32,119 nt of DNA from Cereibacter johrii (GTDB lineage Bacteria > Pseudomonadota > Alphaproteobacteria > Rhodobacterales > Rhodobacteraceae). Below the pieces are notes generated by a model. That model ran no database searches. It was not told where the DNA came from and worked only from the letters and a program-made list of their open reading frames with translations. Location of the stretch: positions 1 to 32,119 of the forward strand of contig NZ_MABH01000144.1 of the NCBI RefSeq assembly GCF_001720585.1. Reading direction: 5' to 3'. Shown in pieces: positions 6,240 through 15,489 of this stretch. Within the stretch, counting starts at the first letter, position 1; every line of letters begins with the position of its first letter. The position numbers and the translations under genes are program-made.

Positions 6240-7613
6240 ATGAACCAGCAAAGCCGTCCCGCCCCCGTCCAGACCGAGGGAGTGACCGAAACCCTCTGCC
6301 GCTGGATCGTCTCGCTGAAGGGCGCGGACATCCCCGCCGAGGTCCGCCGCGAGGGGCTGCGTACCTTCGTGAACTGGCTCGGCTGCGCGGTGGGCGGTGC
6401 CCGGCACGAGACGGTCGACCGGGCGCTGGCGGCGACGCTGCCCTTCTCGGGCCCGGCCACGTCGGGCGTGCTCGGCCGCACCGAGCGGCTCGATGCGCTC
6501 CATGCGGCGCTCGTGAACGGCATCAGCTCGCATGTGCTCGATTATGACGACACGCATCTCAAGACGATCATCCATCCCGCGGGCCCGGTCGCCTCGGCGC
6601 TTCTGGCGCTGGCCGAACGGCAGCCGATCTCGGGCGAGGATTTCCTGACCGCGCTCATCGTGGGGATCGAGGTCGAATGCCGGATCGGCAATTCGGTCTA
6701 TCCCGCCCATTACGACCGCGGCTGGCACATCACCGGCACTGCGGGCGTGTTCGGCGCGGCGGCGGCGGTGGGCAAGATCCTCGGCCTCGACGAGACGCGG
6801 CTCGCCTGGGCGATGGGGCTCGCGGCCACCCAGTCCTCGGGCCTGCGCGAGATGTTCGGCACCATGACCAAGAGCTTCCACCCCGGCCGGGCCGCGCAGA
6901 ACGGGCTCTTCTCGGCGCTGCTGGCCGAAGCGGGCTACGACAGTTCGCTGCGCGCCATCGAGGCGCCGCGGGGCTTTGCCAACGTGCTGTCGGAGAAGCA
7001 GGATTATGCCGAGATCACCGAAGGCCTCGGCACGCGCTGGGAATCGGCGCTCAACAGCTACAAGCCCTTCGCCTGCGGGATCGTGATCCATCCGACCATC
7101 GACGGCTGCCTGCAGCTGCGCGAGGAGCTGGGCGCGCGCGTCGGCGAGATCGAGGCGGTCGAGCTGCGCACCCATCCGCTCGTGCTGGAGCTGACCGGCA
7201 AGCGCAGCCCGCGCACCGGGCTCGAGGGCAAGTTCAGCGTCTATCACTCGGCCGCCTGCGCGCTCCTGCGCGGCGACGGGGCGCCCACCGCCTTCACCGA
7301 CGAGGTGGTGAACCTGCCCGAGCTGGTGGCGCTGCGCGACCGGGTGACGGCGGTGGCCGATCCCGCCTGCCACGAGGCCGCGGTCGATATCGCCGTGACC
7401 TTCGCCGACGGAAGCCGGGTAACGAAACATGTCGAGCGCGCCATCGGCAGCCGCGAGCGCCCGCTGTCGGATGCCGAGATCGAGCACAAGTTCCGTGTCC
7501 AGTCGGGCCTCGTGATCGGCGACGAGGCGGCGGCGCGGCTGCTCGATCTGGCCTGGCGGCTTGAATCGCTGGCGGATTCGGGGGAAGTGGCCCGGATGGC
7601 CATGGCCGGATGA
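6240..7613 (+). CDS. MmgE/PrpD family protein
   Basis: A 457-residue cytoplasmic enzyme of the MmgE/PrpD fold, which includes 2-methylcitrate dehydratase, cis-aconitate decarboxylase and iminodisuccinate epimerase. Family landmarks are HVLDYDDTH (98-106) and HPAGPVASALLAL just after it, SFHPGRAAQNG, the lid-domain motif YKPFACGIVIHPTIDG and KFSVYHSAACAL. All blocks are present, and the length is typical (about 450-480). The start at ATG 6240 has GGAG 6 bases upstream; an in-frame ATG at 6228 with GGAGGGG at 12 bases is a fair alternative. No prpB/prpC genes are near, so a role in propionate metabolism is unlikely to be shown by context. The next gene is a GntR/FCD regulator, suggesting a small catabolic unit for an unknown organic acid. 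Confidence 0.88.
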   Translation: MNQQSRPAPVQTEGVTETLCRWIVSLKGADIPAEVRREGLRTFVNWLGCAVGGARHETVDRALAATLPFSGPATSGVLGRTERLDALHAALVNGISSHVLDYDDTHLKTIIHPAGPVASALLALAERQPISGEDFLTALIVGIEVECRIGNSVYPAHYDRGWHITGTAGVFGAAAAVGKILGLDETRLAWAMGLAATQSSGLREMFGTMTKSFHPGRAAQNGLFSALLAEAGYDSSLRAIEAPRGFANVLSEKQDYAEITEGLGTRWESALNSYKPFACGIVIHPTIDGCLQLREELGARVGEIEAVELRTHPLVLELTGKRSPRTGLEGKFSVYHSAACALLRGDGAPTAFTDEVVNLPELVALRDRVTAVADPACHEAAVDIAVTFADGSRVTKHVERAIGSRERPLSDAEIEHKFRVQSGLVIGDEAAARLLDLAWRLESLADSGEVARMAMAG

Positions 7614-7619
7614 GCGGAC

Positions 7620-7644
7620 GGCCCCCGCCCGCGCGGGGGCCCTT
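7620..7644 (+). terminator. Hairpin between MmgE/PrpD and GntR genes
   Basis: GGCCCCCGC and GCGGGGGCC form a perfect 9-base stem with a 4-base loop, followed by CTTT. It starts 7 bases after the stop codon. The short T-run suggests a weak terminator or attenuator that lowers regulator expression relative to the enzyme. Confidence 0.6.
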
Positions 7645-7667
7645 TCCGCCGGGGAGGAAAAGGCAGG

Positions 7668-8408
7668 ATGGAACAGAAGGCGGAGGCCGCGGCCGCGCAG
7701 GCCGGCGGGGGACGCGAGGCGGATTCGCTCGTCCTCCACCTCGAGGCGCAGCTCGAGCATCTGATCCTCACCGGAGAGCTGAAGCCCGGCGAGCGGCTGA
7801 ACGAGATTCATCTCTCGGCCCGGTTCGGGACCAGCCGCGGCCCCCTGCGCGAGGCGATGCGCGGGCTCGAGGCGCGTGGCCTCGTGACCATGGTGCGCAA
7901 CCGCGGCATGTATGTGCGCGCCATCTCGGCCGAGGAGGCGCTCGAGATCTACGATGTGCGGGCGGCGATCTTCGGCCTTGCGGGGCGGATCCTCACCGAC
8001 CGGGTGACCGACGAGATGCTCGAGGATCTCTATGCGCGGCTCGCGGCGATGGATGCGCTGGCCGCCGAGCGCGACTTCGAGGGCTATTATCACGCCAACC
8101 TCGACTTTCACGAACGCCTCATGCGCTTCACCGGCAACGGTGTGCTGATGGCGGAATACAAGTCGCTGGTGGACAAGCTGCATCTCTGCCGGGTGTCGAG
8201 CCTCTTGCAGGCGGGCGGGCTGGCGGTTTCGAACCGCGAGCACCGCGAGATGGTGGATTCAGTGGCATCGGGCGACAAGTACCGGGCGCAGGAGGCCTTC
8301 TTCCGCCATGTGGACCGCGCCAAGGCCCGCTTCCGCCACGCCGCCGGACAGACGCCGGCGGAGGCTGCGGCCCCCGCAGCCGGAGCCCGGTCGCCGGCCC
8401 AGCCCTGA
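7668..8408 (+). CDS. GntR family transcriptional regulator, FCD subfamily
   Basis: A 246-residue DNA-binding repressor or activator. Residues about 20-90 form the winged helix (LKPGERLNEIHLSARFGTS, RGPLREAMRGLEARGLV, NRGMYVR). Residues about 95-225 form the all-helical FCD effector domain, with the usual metal ligands visible as N144-x3-H148, H192 and H214. The last 25 residues are Ala/Pro-rich and probably disordered. AGGAAAAGG just upstream supports ATG 7668. It lies 54 bases after the MmgE/PrpD gene on the same strand, so it most likely controls that gene in response to a carboxylate; FCD regulators typically bind small organic acids. The effector cannot be deduced. Confidence 0.92.
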   Translation: MEQKAEAAAAQAGGGREADSLVLHLEAQLEHLILTGELKPGERLNEIHLSARFGTSRGPLREAMRGLEARGLVTMVRNRGMYVRAISAEEALEIYDVRAAIFGLAGRILTDRVTDEMLEDLYARLAAMDALAAERDFEGYYHANLDFHERLMRFTGNGVLMAEYKSLVDKLHLCRVSSLLQAGGLAVSNREHREMVDSVASGDKYRAQEAFFRHVDRAKARFRHAAGQTPAEAAAPAAGARSPAQP

Positions 8409-8806
8409 TCCGGGCCGGCCTGCCGGATGCCGACCCGACGGTGATGCGGGCCAGCCAGAGCTTCGGCGCCGATCAGGCAGAGGCCCTCGTCCGAGGGATC
8501 CGGGACTCACGTCCGGCCTCAAGGCTGCCGGCAAATCTCACCTGCAACCGCGTGCCGGCACAGCAGCTGGTCCGGTCCGGGCACATCGCCCGCCTTGTCG
8601 AGGAGGGTGGGCAATACGGTTCCAGAAGAGCCTGGCGCGCGAGGCTGCCGGCGCGTTTCTGAACCGGCTCCCCGGACAGGCGACCCGCGTCGAGGCTCTT
8701 TCCCCCGGATGGCACGGGACTGTCGCCGCGGCCGAGATCTCGCGCTGGCGGGGGACGGACATCGGGGGCGGCATTCTCGGTGGCCCGTTGCCGTCCCTCA
8801 GGTGGT
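8409..8806. other. Spacer between convergent GntR and ABC genes
   Basis: About 400 bases without a recognised gene. A plus-strand frame around 8620-8780 keeps high G/C third positions and reads smoothly (AREAAGAFLNRLPGQATRV), but has no start, ribosome site or family match. It may be an eroded gene. No clear T-tailed terminator was found for either flanking gene. Confidence 0.4.
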
Positions 8807-10588
8807 TCATCCCCCGCGAAGAAGGTTCGCATAGAGCCCGCCCCGCGCGACCAGTTCGTCGTGCGTGCCTTGTTCGAGCAGGTGCCCGGCCTGCATCACG
8901 ACTATCCGGTCGGCGCGCCGGATCGTCGAAAGACGATGCGCGATCGTGATCGTGGTCCGACCCTTCGACAGTGCCTCGAGCGCAAGCGACATGGCCCGCT
9001 CCGTGCGGGTATCGAGGGCACTCGTCGCCTCGTCGAGCAGCAGGATCGGCGGATCGCGCAGGATGGTCCGGGCGAGCGCCAGACGCTGCTTCTCGCCGCC
9101 CGAGAAGCGATGGCCGCCTTCGCCCACCAGAGTGTCGTAACCGTCGGGCAGGGCCGCCAGATGATCGTGGATCTGCGCCACCCGGGCGGCGGCGATCAGC
9201 TCGGCCTCGGACGCGTCGGGATTGGCGAAGCGCAGGTTTTCGGCCACCGAGGCATGGAGAAGATAGGGCTCCTGCGACACCACGCCCAGCATCTGCGTCA
9301 GCGTCTCGAAGCTCAGGTCGCGCAGGTCCACGCCGTCGAAGCGGATCGCGCCGCGGTCCACGTCGTAGAGCCGCGCCAGCAGGTAGCCGAGGGTTGTCTT
9401 GCCCGAGCCCGTGGGCCCCACGATGGCGAGATGACTGCCGGCGGGGACGGTCAGGCTTACATCCTCGACAGCGGGGCGGCCGCCCGGGGCATAGGCGAAG
9501 GTCACGCCCTCGAGCTGCACCTCGCCCCGCATCCGGGCGCGCGGCAGGGTCACCGGATCCGCGCGCTCGGTGATCTCGACCGGCCGGTCGAGATATTCGA
9601 AGATGCGGGCAAAGAGCGCGCGCGCCTTGCGCATGTCGCGGCCGATCTCGAGCAATTGCTCGAACGGCCAGAGGAGTTGTTCCTGCAGGGCGATCATCGC
9701 GACCAGCGTGCCGATGCTGGCCGGGTCGTCGGTGCGCATGAGCACCCCGCCCGCGAGCAGCGTCAGCGCGGGCAGAACCGCCAGCGCGAAGCCGATCAGC
9801 ATCCACTGCCACTCGCCGGCCGTGCTCGAGCGCACCTCGAGCCGCGCCAGATCGGTCGAGATGCGGGTGAAGCGCCGCGTCAGATGCGGGCCGCGCCCCA
9901 TGGTGCGGGCCAGGATGACGCCCGGGACCGACAGGGTTTCCTGCACCACCGCCGACAGATCGGCGGCCCGGGCCTGCCGCTGCCAGGTCAGCGTCTCGCG
10001 CAGGTGGGCGACGCGGTGGCTGATCAGCACCGTTCCCGGCACGATCAGCAGCACGAACAGGGCCAGCCGCCAGTCGAGGATGACGATGGCGACGGCGGTC
10101 ATCGCCACGGCGCTCAGCGCGCGGCCGAGGTCGCTCGCGGTCTCGGTCATCAGCGATTGAAGCCCGGCGATGTCGCCCGCGATGCGCGACTGGACCTCGC
10201 CCGTCCGGGTACCGGCGAAGAACCGCAGCGACAGGCTTTGCAGGTGGGCATAGAGCCGGACCCGCAGGTCATGCAGGATCGCCTGACCGATCCGCGCGGT
10301 CAGCACCACCTGCAGCGCCCCCACCGCGGCTGCGGCCAGCGCCACCGCGACCATGCCCGCCACCAGCTGGACCAGCAGCGTCAGATCGTGCTGCGGCAGC
10401 GCCACGTCAATCACGGCGCGCAGCAGGAAGGGACCGGCCAGCCCGATGGCCGAGGCGAGGATCATCAGCGCCGCCACCCCGGCGATCCTGCCGCGATAGG
10501 GAACGAACAGCGCAAGCACGCGGCGCAGGGAAACGTGACGTGCGGCGAGATCGTCGTAGAGGGCGGCGGTATCTTGAACAGCGGACAT
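8807..10588 (-). CDS. ABC transporter, fused permease-ATPase (exporter type)
   Basis: A 593-residue half-transporter of the MsbA/LmrA type, expected to act as a dimer in the inner membrane to export lipids or drugs. The N-terminal 310 residues hold about six membrane helices. The C-terminal ATPase has Walker A GPTGSGKT (K397), Q-loop VVSQEPYLLH, signature FSGGEKQ (S496-E499), Walker B ILLLDEATSALD (D519, E520) and the switch histidine H551. All catalytic residues are intact. It starts 5 bases after the histidine kinase stop and so should be the last gene of the RND efflux operon. An ABC exporter sharing an operon with an RND pump and its regulators is unusual. Substrate unknown. Confidence 0.92.
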   Translation of the reverse strand: MSAVQDTAALYDDLAARHVSLRRVLALFVPYRGRIAGVAALMILASAIGLAGPFLLRAVIDVALPQHDLTLLVQLVAGMVAVALAAAAVGALQVVLTARIGQAILHDLRVRLYAHLQSLSLRFFAGTRTGEVQSRIAGDIAGLQSLMTETASDLGRALSAVAMTAVAIVILDWRLALFVLLIVPGTVLISHRVAHLRETLTWQRQARAADLSAVVQETLSVPGVILARTMGRGPHLTRRFTRISTDLARLEVRSSTAGEWQWMLIGFALAVLPALTLLAGGVLMRTDDPASIGTLVAMIALQEQLLWPFEQLLEIGRDMRKARALFARIFEYLDRPVEITERADPVTLPRARMRGEVQLEGVTFAYAPGGRPAVEDVSLTVPAGSHLAIVGPTGSGKTTLGYLLARLYDVDRGAIRFDGVDLRDLSFETLTQMLGVVSQEPYLLHASVAENLRFANPDASEAELIAAARVAQIHDHLAALPDGYDTLVGEGGHRFSGGEKQRLALARTILRDPPILLLDEATSALDTRTERAMSLALEALSKGRTTITIAHRLSTIRRADRIVVMQAGHLLEQGTHDELVARGGLYANLLRGG

Positions 10589-10593
10589 GGGGC

Positions 10594-11679
10594 TCAGCCG
10601 GAAAGGGGGGATGTGCGGCGCGGCAGGCGGATCTCGACCGCAAGGCCGGGTGCGTCGGAGGTCAGGATCCGCGCCTCGCCGTCATGGGCGCGGGCGATGG
10701 CGCGCACGATGGGCAGGCCCAGACCCGAACCGCCGAGGCTGCGGCCGCGCGACGCGTCGGCGCGCCAGAACCGATCGAAGGCACGGGCGCGGCCCTCCTC
10801 GGACAGGCCCGGCCCGCCGTCGGTGCAGCGGAACACCACCTCCTCGCCCTCGGCGCATGTCTCCACATGAACCGGCGCACGCGGCGCATAGCGGCAGGCG
10901 TTCTCCAGCACCGCGACGAAGGCCTGCCTCAGCCTTGCCCGGTCGGCGAGGGTGGCCGCCGGATCGAGGCTGCGGGTGACCGCGATGCCCGCCGCGGCCA
11001 GCTCGGCCTCGAGCGTACTCAGCGCGGCCCCGGCTTCGGCGGCCAGGTCGACCGGCGTCAGGGCCAGATCCAGCTGTCCCGCGTTGCTCAGCGCGAGCGT
11101 GCGCAGTTCCTCGACGATGCCGGACAGGTCGTCCACATGCGCGATGAGCCGCCGGTAGACCTGCGGGCCCGGCTCGAACACGCCGTCGAGCAGCCCCTGC
11201 AACCGCCCGCGCAGGATGGTCAGCGGCGTGCGCAACTCGTGCGCGATGGCGGAATTGGAATAGGCAAGCTCGGTCTCGGCCTGTTGCAGGCGCTCGGCCA
11301 TGCGGTTGAAGTCGGCCACCAGATCCCGCGCCTCGCCGAAGCTGCCGGGCGGCAGATCGGCCCGGGCCGAGAAGTCGCCCGTGGCGATCCGGCGCGCGGC
11401 GGCAGCGACCGTCTTGAGCGGCGCGATGATCCGGCGCGCCAGCCGCCAGCCGATGAGCGAGGCCGTCAGGAGCCCGACGCCCAGCACGAGCCCGACCATC
11501 ACCGTATCGCCCAGCCGCCAGCTCTCGTCGGGGGTGGCCTGCGGATAGAGCCATTCGTAGATGACGAAGAAATAGGCCATCATCCCGACATAGACGACGG
11601 CAAAGGCCGTGAGCGTCAGCCCGACCATGGCAAGGGTGATGCGGGAATTGAGGCTGCCGCCGCCGCGCTCACGGTGCAT
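10594..11679 (-). CDS. Sensor histidine kinase (BaeS/AdeS-like)
   Basis: A 361-residue membrane sensor kinase. Two transmembrane helices (about 14-37 and 59-79) flank a short periplasmic loop of only some 20 residues, so sensing is probably within or near the membrane. A HAMP domain follows (about 80-132). The phosphorylated histidine is H147 in IAHELRTPLT. The ATPase part has an N-box (ENACRYAP), DGGPGL and GGSGLGLPIV. GGAGG 7 bases before ATG 11679 fixes the start, giving an 11-base overlap with the response regulator stop. With the adjacent regulator it should control the RND operon in which it sits, as AdeRS or BaeSR do for their pumps. The signal is unknown. Confidence 0.93.
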   Translation of the reverse strand: MHRERGGGSLNSRITLAMVGLTLTAFAVVYVGMMAYFFVIYEWLYPQATPDESWRLGDTVMVGLVLGVGLLTASLIGWRLARRIIAPLKTVAAAARRIATGDFSARADLPPGSFGEARDLVADFNRMAERLQQAETELAYSNSAIAHELRTPLTILRGRLQGLLDGVFEPGPQVYRRLIAHVDDLSGIVEELRTLALSNAGQLDLALTPVDLAAEAGAALSTLEAELAAAGIAVTRSLDPAATLADRARLRQAFVAVLENACRYAPRAPVHVETCAEGEEVVFRCTDGGPGLSEEGRARAFDRFWRADASRGRSLGGSGLGLPIVRAIARAHDGEARILTSDAPGLAVEIRLPRRTSPLSG

Positions 11680-12355
11680 CGAGCGCCTCCAGACGGTAGC
11701 CCACGCCACGCACGCCGGTCAGCATTCCGTCGGCCCCCGCTGCGGCCAGCTTGCTGACATGGCTGTCCACGGTGCGGTCGAGCGCCTCGCCTTCGGGCAG
11801 GCAGGCGTCGACGAGATCGGCGCGCGCGAAGGCGCGCCCCGGCGCCCCAGCCATGTGGGAAAGGATGCGGAACTCTGTCGGCGTCAGATCCAGCGGGACG
11901 GGACCCCGTCCGGTCTCGACCGTCGCGCGGTGGGCCTGCGGATCGACCGTCAGCGGCCCGAGGCGGAGCAGGGTCTCGGGGCCCCGCCCGAGCGTGCGGC
12001 GCAGCACCGCCCGCGCCCGGGCCACCACTTCGAGCGGGTTGAAGGGCTTGACCACATAATCGTCCGCGCCGATGCGCAGCGCCTGCAGCTTGTCCAGATC
12101 CTCGGCCAGTGCCGTGACCATGATCACCGGCGTCTCGCCCCGGCGCCGGATCGCGGCCAGCACCTCATAGCCGTCCTGTCCCGGCAGCTTGATGTCGAGC
12201 ACCACCAGATCGGGCCGCAGCCGCTGGTGATGGGCAAGGCCCGTGGGCCCGTCGCCCGCGCAGATCACGCGGAACCCTTCGCGGGCGAAATAGGTCTCGA
12301 GGATCTCGGCGATCTCGGGTTCGTCTTCCACGATCAGGATCAGGGCGTTGGTCAT
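11669..12355 (-). CDS. OmpR-family response regulator (BaeR/AdeR-like)
   Basis: A 228-residue regulator with an N-terminal receiver domain (E10, D11; phosphorylated D54 in VVLDIKLPG; K103 in VVKPFNP) and a C-terminal winged-helix DNA-binding domain (about 130-225). The motif LTPTEFRILSHM is typical, and the final GVRGVGYRLE is the usual OmpR-family ending. The start codon at 12355 overlaps the RND pump stop in ATGA, so translation is coupled. Its cognate kinase overlaps the 3' end by 11 bases. It probably regulates the operon that contains it, from a promoter upstream of the adaptor gene near 16642; no repeated operator was recognised there. Confidence 0.94.
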   Translation of the reverse strand: MTNALILIVEDEPEIAEILETYFAREGFRVICAGDGPTGLAHHQRLRPDLVVLDIKLPGQDGYEVLAAIRRRGETPVIMVTALAEDLDKLQALRIGADDYVVKPFNPLEVVARARAVLRRTLGRGPETLLRLGPLTVDPQAHRATVETGRGPVPLDLTPTEFRILSHMAGAPGRAFARADLVDACLPEGEALDRTVDSHVSKLAAAGADGMLTGVRGVGYRLEALDAP

Positions 12356-15300
12356 GGCTTTGCAGTCCGGGCGGAAGGGGCGGACAGGCCGGGGGCGGCG
12401 AGGCCCCGGCCGATCCGGCTGACCGTGACATAGAGCACGGGGATGAAGAAGATCGCCAGCACCGTGGCCGAGACCATGCCGCCGAAGACGCCGGTGCCGA
12501 TGGCGTTCTGGATCTCGGACCCGGCGCCGCGCGCCAGCATCAGCGGCACGACGCCCAGGATGAAGGCGAGCGAGGTCATCAGGATCGGCCGCAGCCGCAG
12601 GTGGGCGGCGCGAAGGATCGCGCGGTAGGGGCCCACGCCCTGGGCGCGCAGGTGGCGGGCGAACTCGATCATCAGGATGGCGTTCTTGGCCGAGAGGCCG
12701 ATGATGGTGACGAGGCCCACCTTGAAGAACACGTCGTTCTCGCCGCCGCGCACCAGCACCGCCACGACCGCGCCCAGCACGCCCAGCGGCACCACGAGCA
12801 GGACCGCGAGCGGGATCGACCAGCTCTCGTAGAGCGCGGCCAGCACGAGGAACACCACCAGCATCGAGGCTGCGAGCAGCATCGGCGCCTGACCGGCCGA
12901 CTGCCGCTCCTGCAGCGACTGGCCCGTCCATTCCAGCCCGAAGCCCTGCGGCAGCGCCTGCGCCAGCCGTTCCATCTCGTCCATTGCAGCACCGCTCGAA
13001 ATGCCCCGTGCGGCCGAGCCCGAGATGCGGGCCGCGGGATAACCGTTGTAGCGCTCCAGTTGCGTCGGCGCCATCGTCCAGACCGGAGTGACCACCTCGG
13101 AGAGCGGCACCATGCCGCCTTGGGCATTGCGCACCTCGAGGCGCAGCACATCCTCCACATGCATCCGGGCGGGGGCGTCGGCCTGCACGATCCCCTGTTG
13201 CAGCCCCCCGCCATTCGGAAAGTCGTTCACATAGCCCGAGCCGACGGCGGTCGAGATCGTGTCGTTGATGGCGGTGAAGGACAGGCCCAGGGCCTGCGCC
13301 TTCGGCCGGTCGAGCTGCAGTTCGATGCCGGGGCCGTCGGGCAGCCCCTCCGACATCACGTCGCTGAGCAACGGGCTTTCCGCGGCCAGCGCGATCAGAC
13401 GGTCCTCGGCCGCCTTCAGGGCGGCGGGGCCTGCGTTTGCGCGGTCTTCCAGCCGCAGCGAGAAGCCCGAGGTGGTGCCGAGCGACTCGATCGCCGGCGA
13501 CTTCAGGATCATGACCGTGCCTTCGGGGACATCGGCCATCGCCGCCTCGGCCGCGGCGATCTCGTCGTCGAGGCTCGAGCTGCGCTCGCTCCAGTCCTTG
13601 AGGCTGGTGAAGGCCTGCGCCGCATTGGGGCCCGAGCCCGAGAAGCCGAAGCCGAGGATCACCGTATTCTCCACGATGTCGGAGCGCGTGGCGGTATAGG
13701 CCTCGTAGGCGGCGACGATGGCGCGCGTGCGCTCGGCCGTGGCCCCGGCAGGCAGTTCGATGGCGGCCATGAAGTTGCCCTGATCCTCGTCAGGCACGAA
13801 GGAGGTCGGCAGACGCTGGTAGCCCACCGCCAGCACCGTCAGAAGGGCGGCATAGAGCACCAGCATCCGCCCGCCGCGGCGCAGCCCCCAGCCGACCCAG
13901 CCGGTGTAGCGCGCGGTCAGCGCCTCGAACCGGCGGTTGAACCAGCCGAAGAAGCCGCGCGTGGCGTGACCCGCTCCGGGCTTCAGGAGTGTGGCGCAGA
14001 GCGCGGGCGTCAGCGTCAGCGCGAGGAAGGCCGACAGCAGGATCGAGACCGCCATCGACAGGGTGAACTGCCGGTAGATCGCGCCCACCGATCCGCCTGC
14101 CAGCCCCATCGGAATGAAGACGGCCGCGAGGACGAGCGTGATGCCCACGATGGCGCCCGAGATCTCCTGCATGGCCTGCCGGGTGGCGTCGCGGGCCGAG
14201 AGACCCTGCCGGGTCATGATCCGCTCGACATTCTCGACCACGACGATGGCATCGTCGACGATGATGCCGATGGCGAGCACCATGCCGAACATGGTCAGCA
14301 CGTTGATCGAATAGCCGGCGACGGCCATGACGGCGAAGGTGCCCAGAAGCGCGATCGGCGCCACGAGGGTCGGGATCAGCGTGTAGCGCAGGTTCTGCAG
14401 GAACAGGAGCATCACGAAGAAGACCAGCACCATGGCCTCGATCAGGGTGCTGATCACCTTGGAGATCGAGACCTTCACGAAGGGCGCGGTATTGTAGGAG
14501 ATCGCGAGTTCCATGTCGCCAGGCAGGGCGGGGCGCAGTTCGGCCAGCCGCGCCTCGATGGCGGCGGCGGTGCGCACGGCATTGGCGCCGGGCGACATCT
14601 GGATCGCGGCGGCGGCGGCGGGCTTGCCGTTGCTGCTGACGCTGAAGGCCAGCGTCTGCGCGCCCGATTCCACCCGCGCCACATCGCCTAGCACCAGCCG
14701 CGATCCGTCGACCTCTGCGCGGAGCGGGATGGCGGCGAAGGCCTCTGGCGTGGTCAGCTGGCCGCGCAGGATCAGCGGCGTCGAGAGCCGCGTGCCGGGC
14801 ACCGTCGGCTCTTCGCCGACACGGCCCGGCGTCGTGGGCGCGTTGTCGCGGGCGATGGCCTCGGTCGCGTCGGTCATGGTCAGCCCGTAGGCCGCGAGCT
14901 TCGCCGGATCGACCCAGACCCGCATCGCGCGGTCGGATCCGAAGGGCTGCACCCGCCCCACACCGGGGAGGCGCCTGAGTTCCTCGGCGAGGTTGCGCGA
15001 CAGATATTCGCCGAGGCTCAGCTCGTCGGTCGCGCCCTCGCGCGATTTCAGCGTGATGACCATGAGGAAACCGGACTCGGCCGCCTCGACGCCCACACCC
15101 GCGCGGCGCACCGGCTCGGGCAGCAGGGCTTCGGCATTCTTCAGCCGGTTCTGGACATCGACCTGCGCCATCTCGGGATCGGTGCCGGGCTTGAAGACCA
15201 CAAGGACATTCGCGCCCCCGGTCGCATCCGCGGTCGATTCGACATAGAGCACGTTCCGCACGCTCGAGACTTCCTTCTCGATGGGGCGGATCACGCTGTC

Positions 15301-15474
15301 GGCGACGGTCTGGGCGTCCGCGCCGGCATAGGTGGCGAAGATGCTGATGCTGGGCGGCGCAATATCGGGAAAGCGCGCCACCGGAAGCTGCGGAATGGCC
15401 ACGAGCCCGGCCAGCGCGATGAAGATCGCGATGACCACGGCGAAGATCGGGCGGTCGATGAAGAAACGGGACAT
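12352..15474 (-). CDS. RND efflux pump, HAE1 family (AcrB/MexB-like)
   Basis: A 1040-residue inner-membrane proton/drug antiporter, the full length for the AcrB family. It starts with the conserved MSRFFIDRPIFA. The proton-relay aspartates D407 and D408 lie in GIIVDDAIVVVENVERI at the same numbers as in AcrB. Two large periplasmic loops follow the first and seventh helices, and LSAKNAILMIEFA in the second half matches the family motif around the relay lysine and neighbours. It would form a trimer with the adaptor encoded 15 bases upstream. No outer-membrane channel gene (TolC/OprM) is in the operon, so it must use one encoded elsewhere. Likely substrates are amphiphilic toxic compounds; the exact range is unknown. 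Confidence 0.96.
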   Translation of the reverse strand: MSRFFIDRPIFAVVIAIFIALAGLVAIPQLPVARFPDIAPPSISIFATYAGADAQTVADSVIRPIEKEVSSVRNVLYVESTADATGGANVLVVFKPGTDPEMAQVDVQNRLKNAEALLPEPVRRAGVGVEAAESGFLMVITLKSREGATDELSLGEYLSRNLAEELRRLPGVGRVQPFGSDRAMRVWVDPAKLAAYGLTMTDATEAIARDNAPTTPGRVGEEPTVPGTRLSTPLILRGQLTTPEAFAAIPLRAEVDGSRLVLGDVARVESGAQTLAFSVSSNGKPAAAAAIQMSPGANAVRTAAAIEARLAELRPALPGDMELAISYNTAPFVKVSISKVISTLIEAMVLVFFVMLLFLQNLRYTLIPTLVAPIALLGTFAVMAVAGYSINVLTMFGMVLAIGIIVDDAIVVVENVERIMTRQGLSARDATRQAMQEISGAIVGITLVLAAVFIPMGLAGGSVGAIYRQFTLSMAVSILLSAFLALTLTPALCATLLKPGAGHATRGFFGWFNRRFEALTARYTGWVGWGLRRGGRMLVLYAALLTVLAVGYQRLPTSFVPDEDQGNFMAAIELPAGATAERTRAIVAAYEAYTATRSDIVENTVILGFGFSGSGPNAAQAFTSLKDWSERSSSLDDEIAAAEAAMADVPEGTVMILKSPAIESLGTTSGFSLRLEDRANAGPAALKAAEDRLIALAAESPLLSDVMSEGLPDGPGIELQLDRPKAQALGLSFTAINDTISTAVGSGYVNDFPNGGGLQQGIVQADAPARMHVEDVLRLEVRNAQGGMVPLSEVVTPVWTMAPTQLERYNGYPAARISGSAARGISSGAAMDEMERLAQALPQGFGLEWTGQSLQERQSAGQAPMLLAASMLVVFLVLAALYESWSIPLAVLLVVPLGVLGAVVAVLVRGGENDVFFKVGLVTIIGLSAKNAILMIEFARHLRAQGVGPYRAILRAAHLRLRPILMTSLAFILGVVPLMLARGAGSEIQNAIGTGVFGGMVSATVLAIFFIPVLYVTVSRIGRGLAAPGLSAPSARTAKP

Positions 15475-15489
15475 GGGATCGGCTCGCCC

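Noticed and set aside
5970-8243. Long minus-strand open frame (757 codons) opposite the MmgE/PrpD and GntR genes
   Set aside because: It is antisense to two genes with clear family motifs; its translation is Arg/Ala/His-rich with no domain. Long antisense frames are common in GC-rich DNA.
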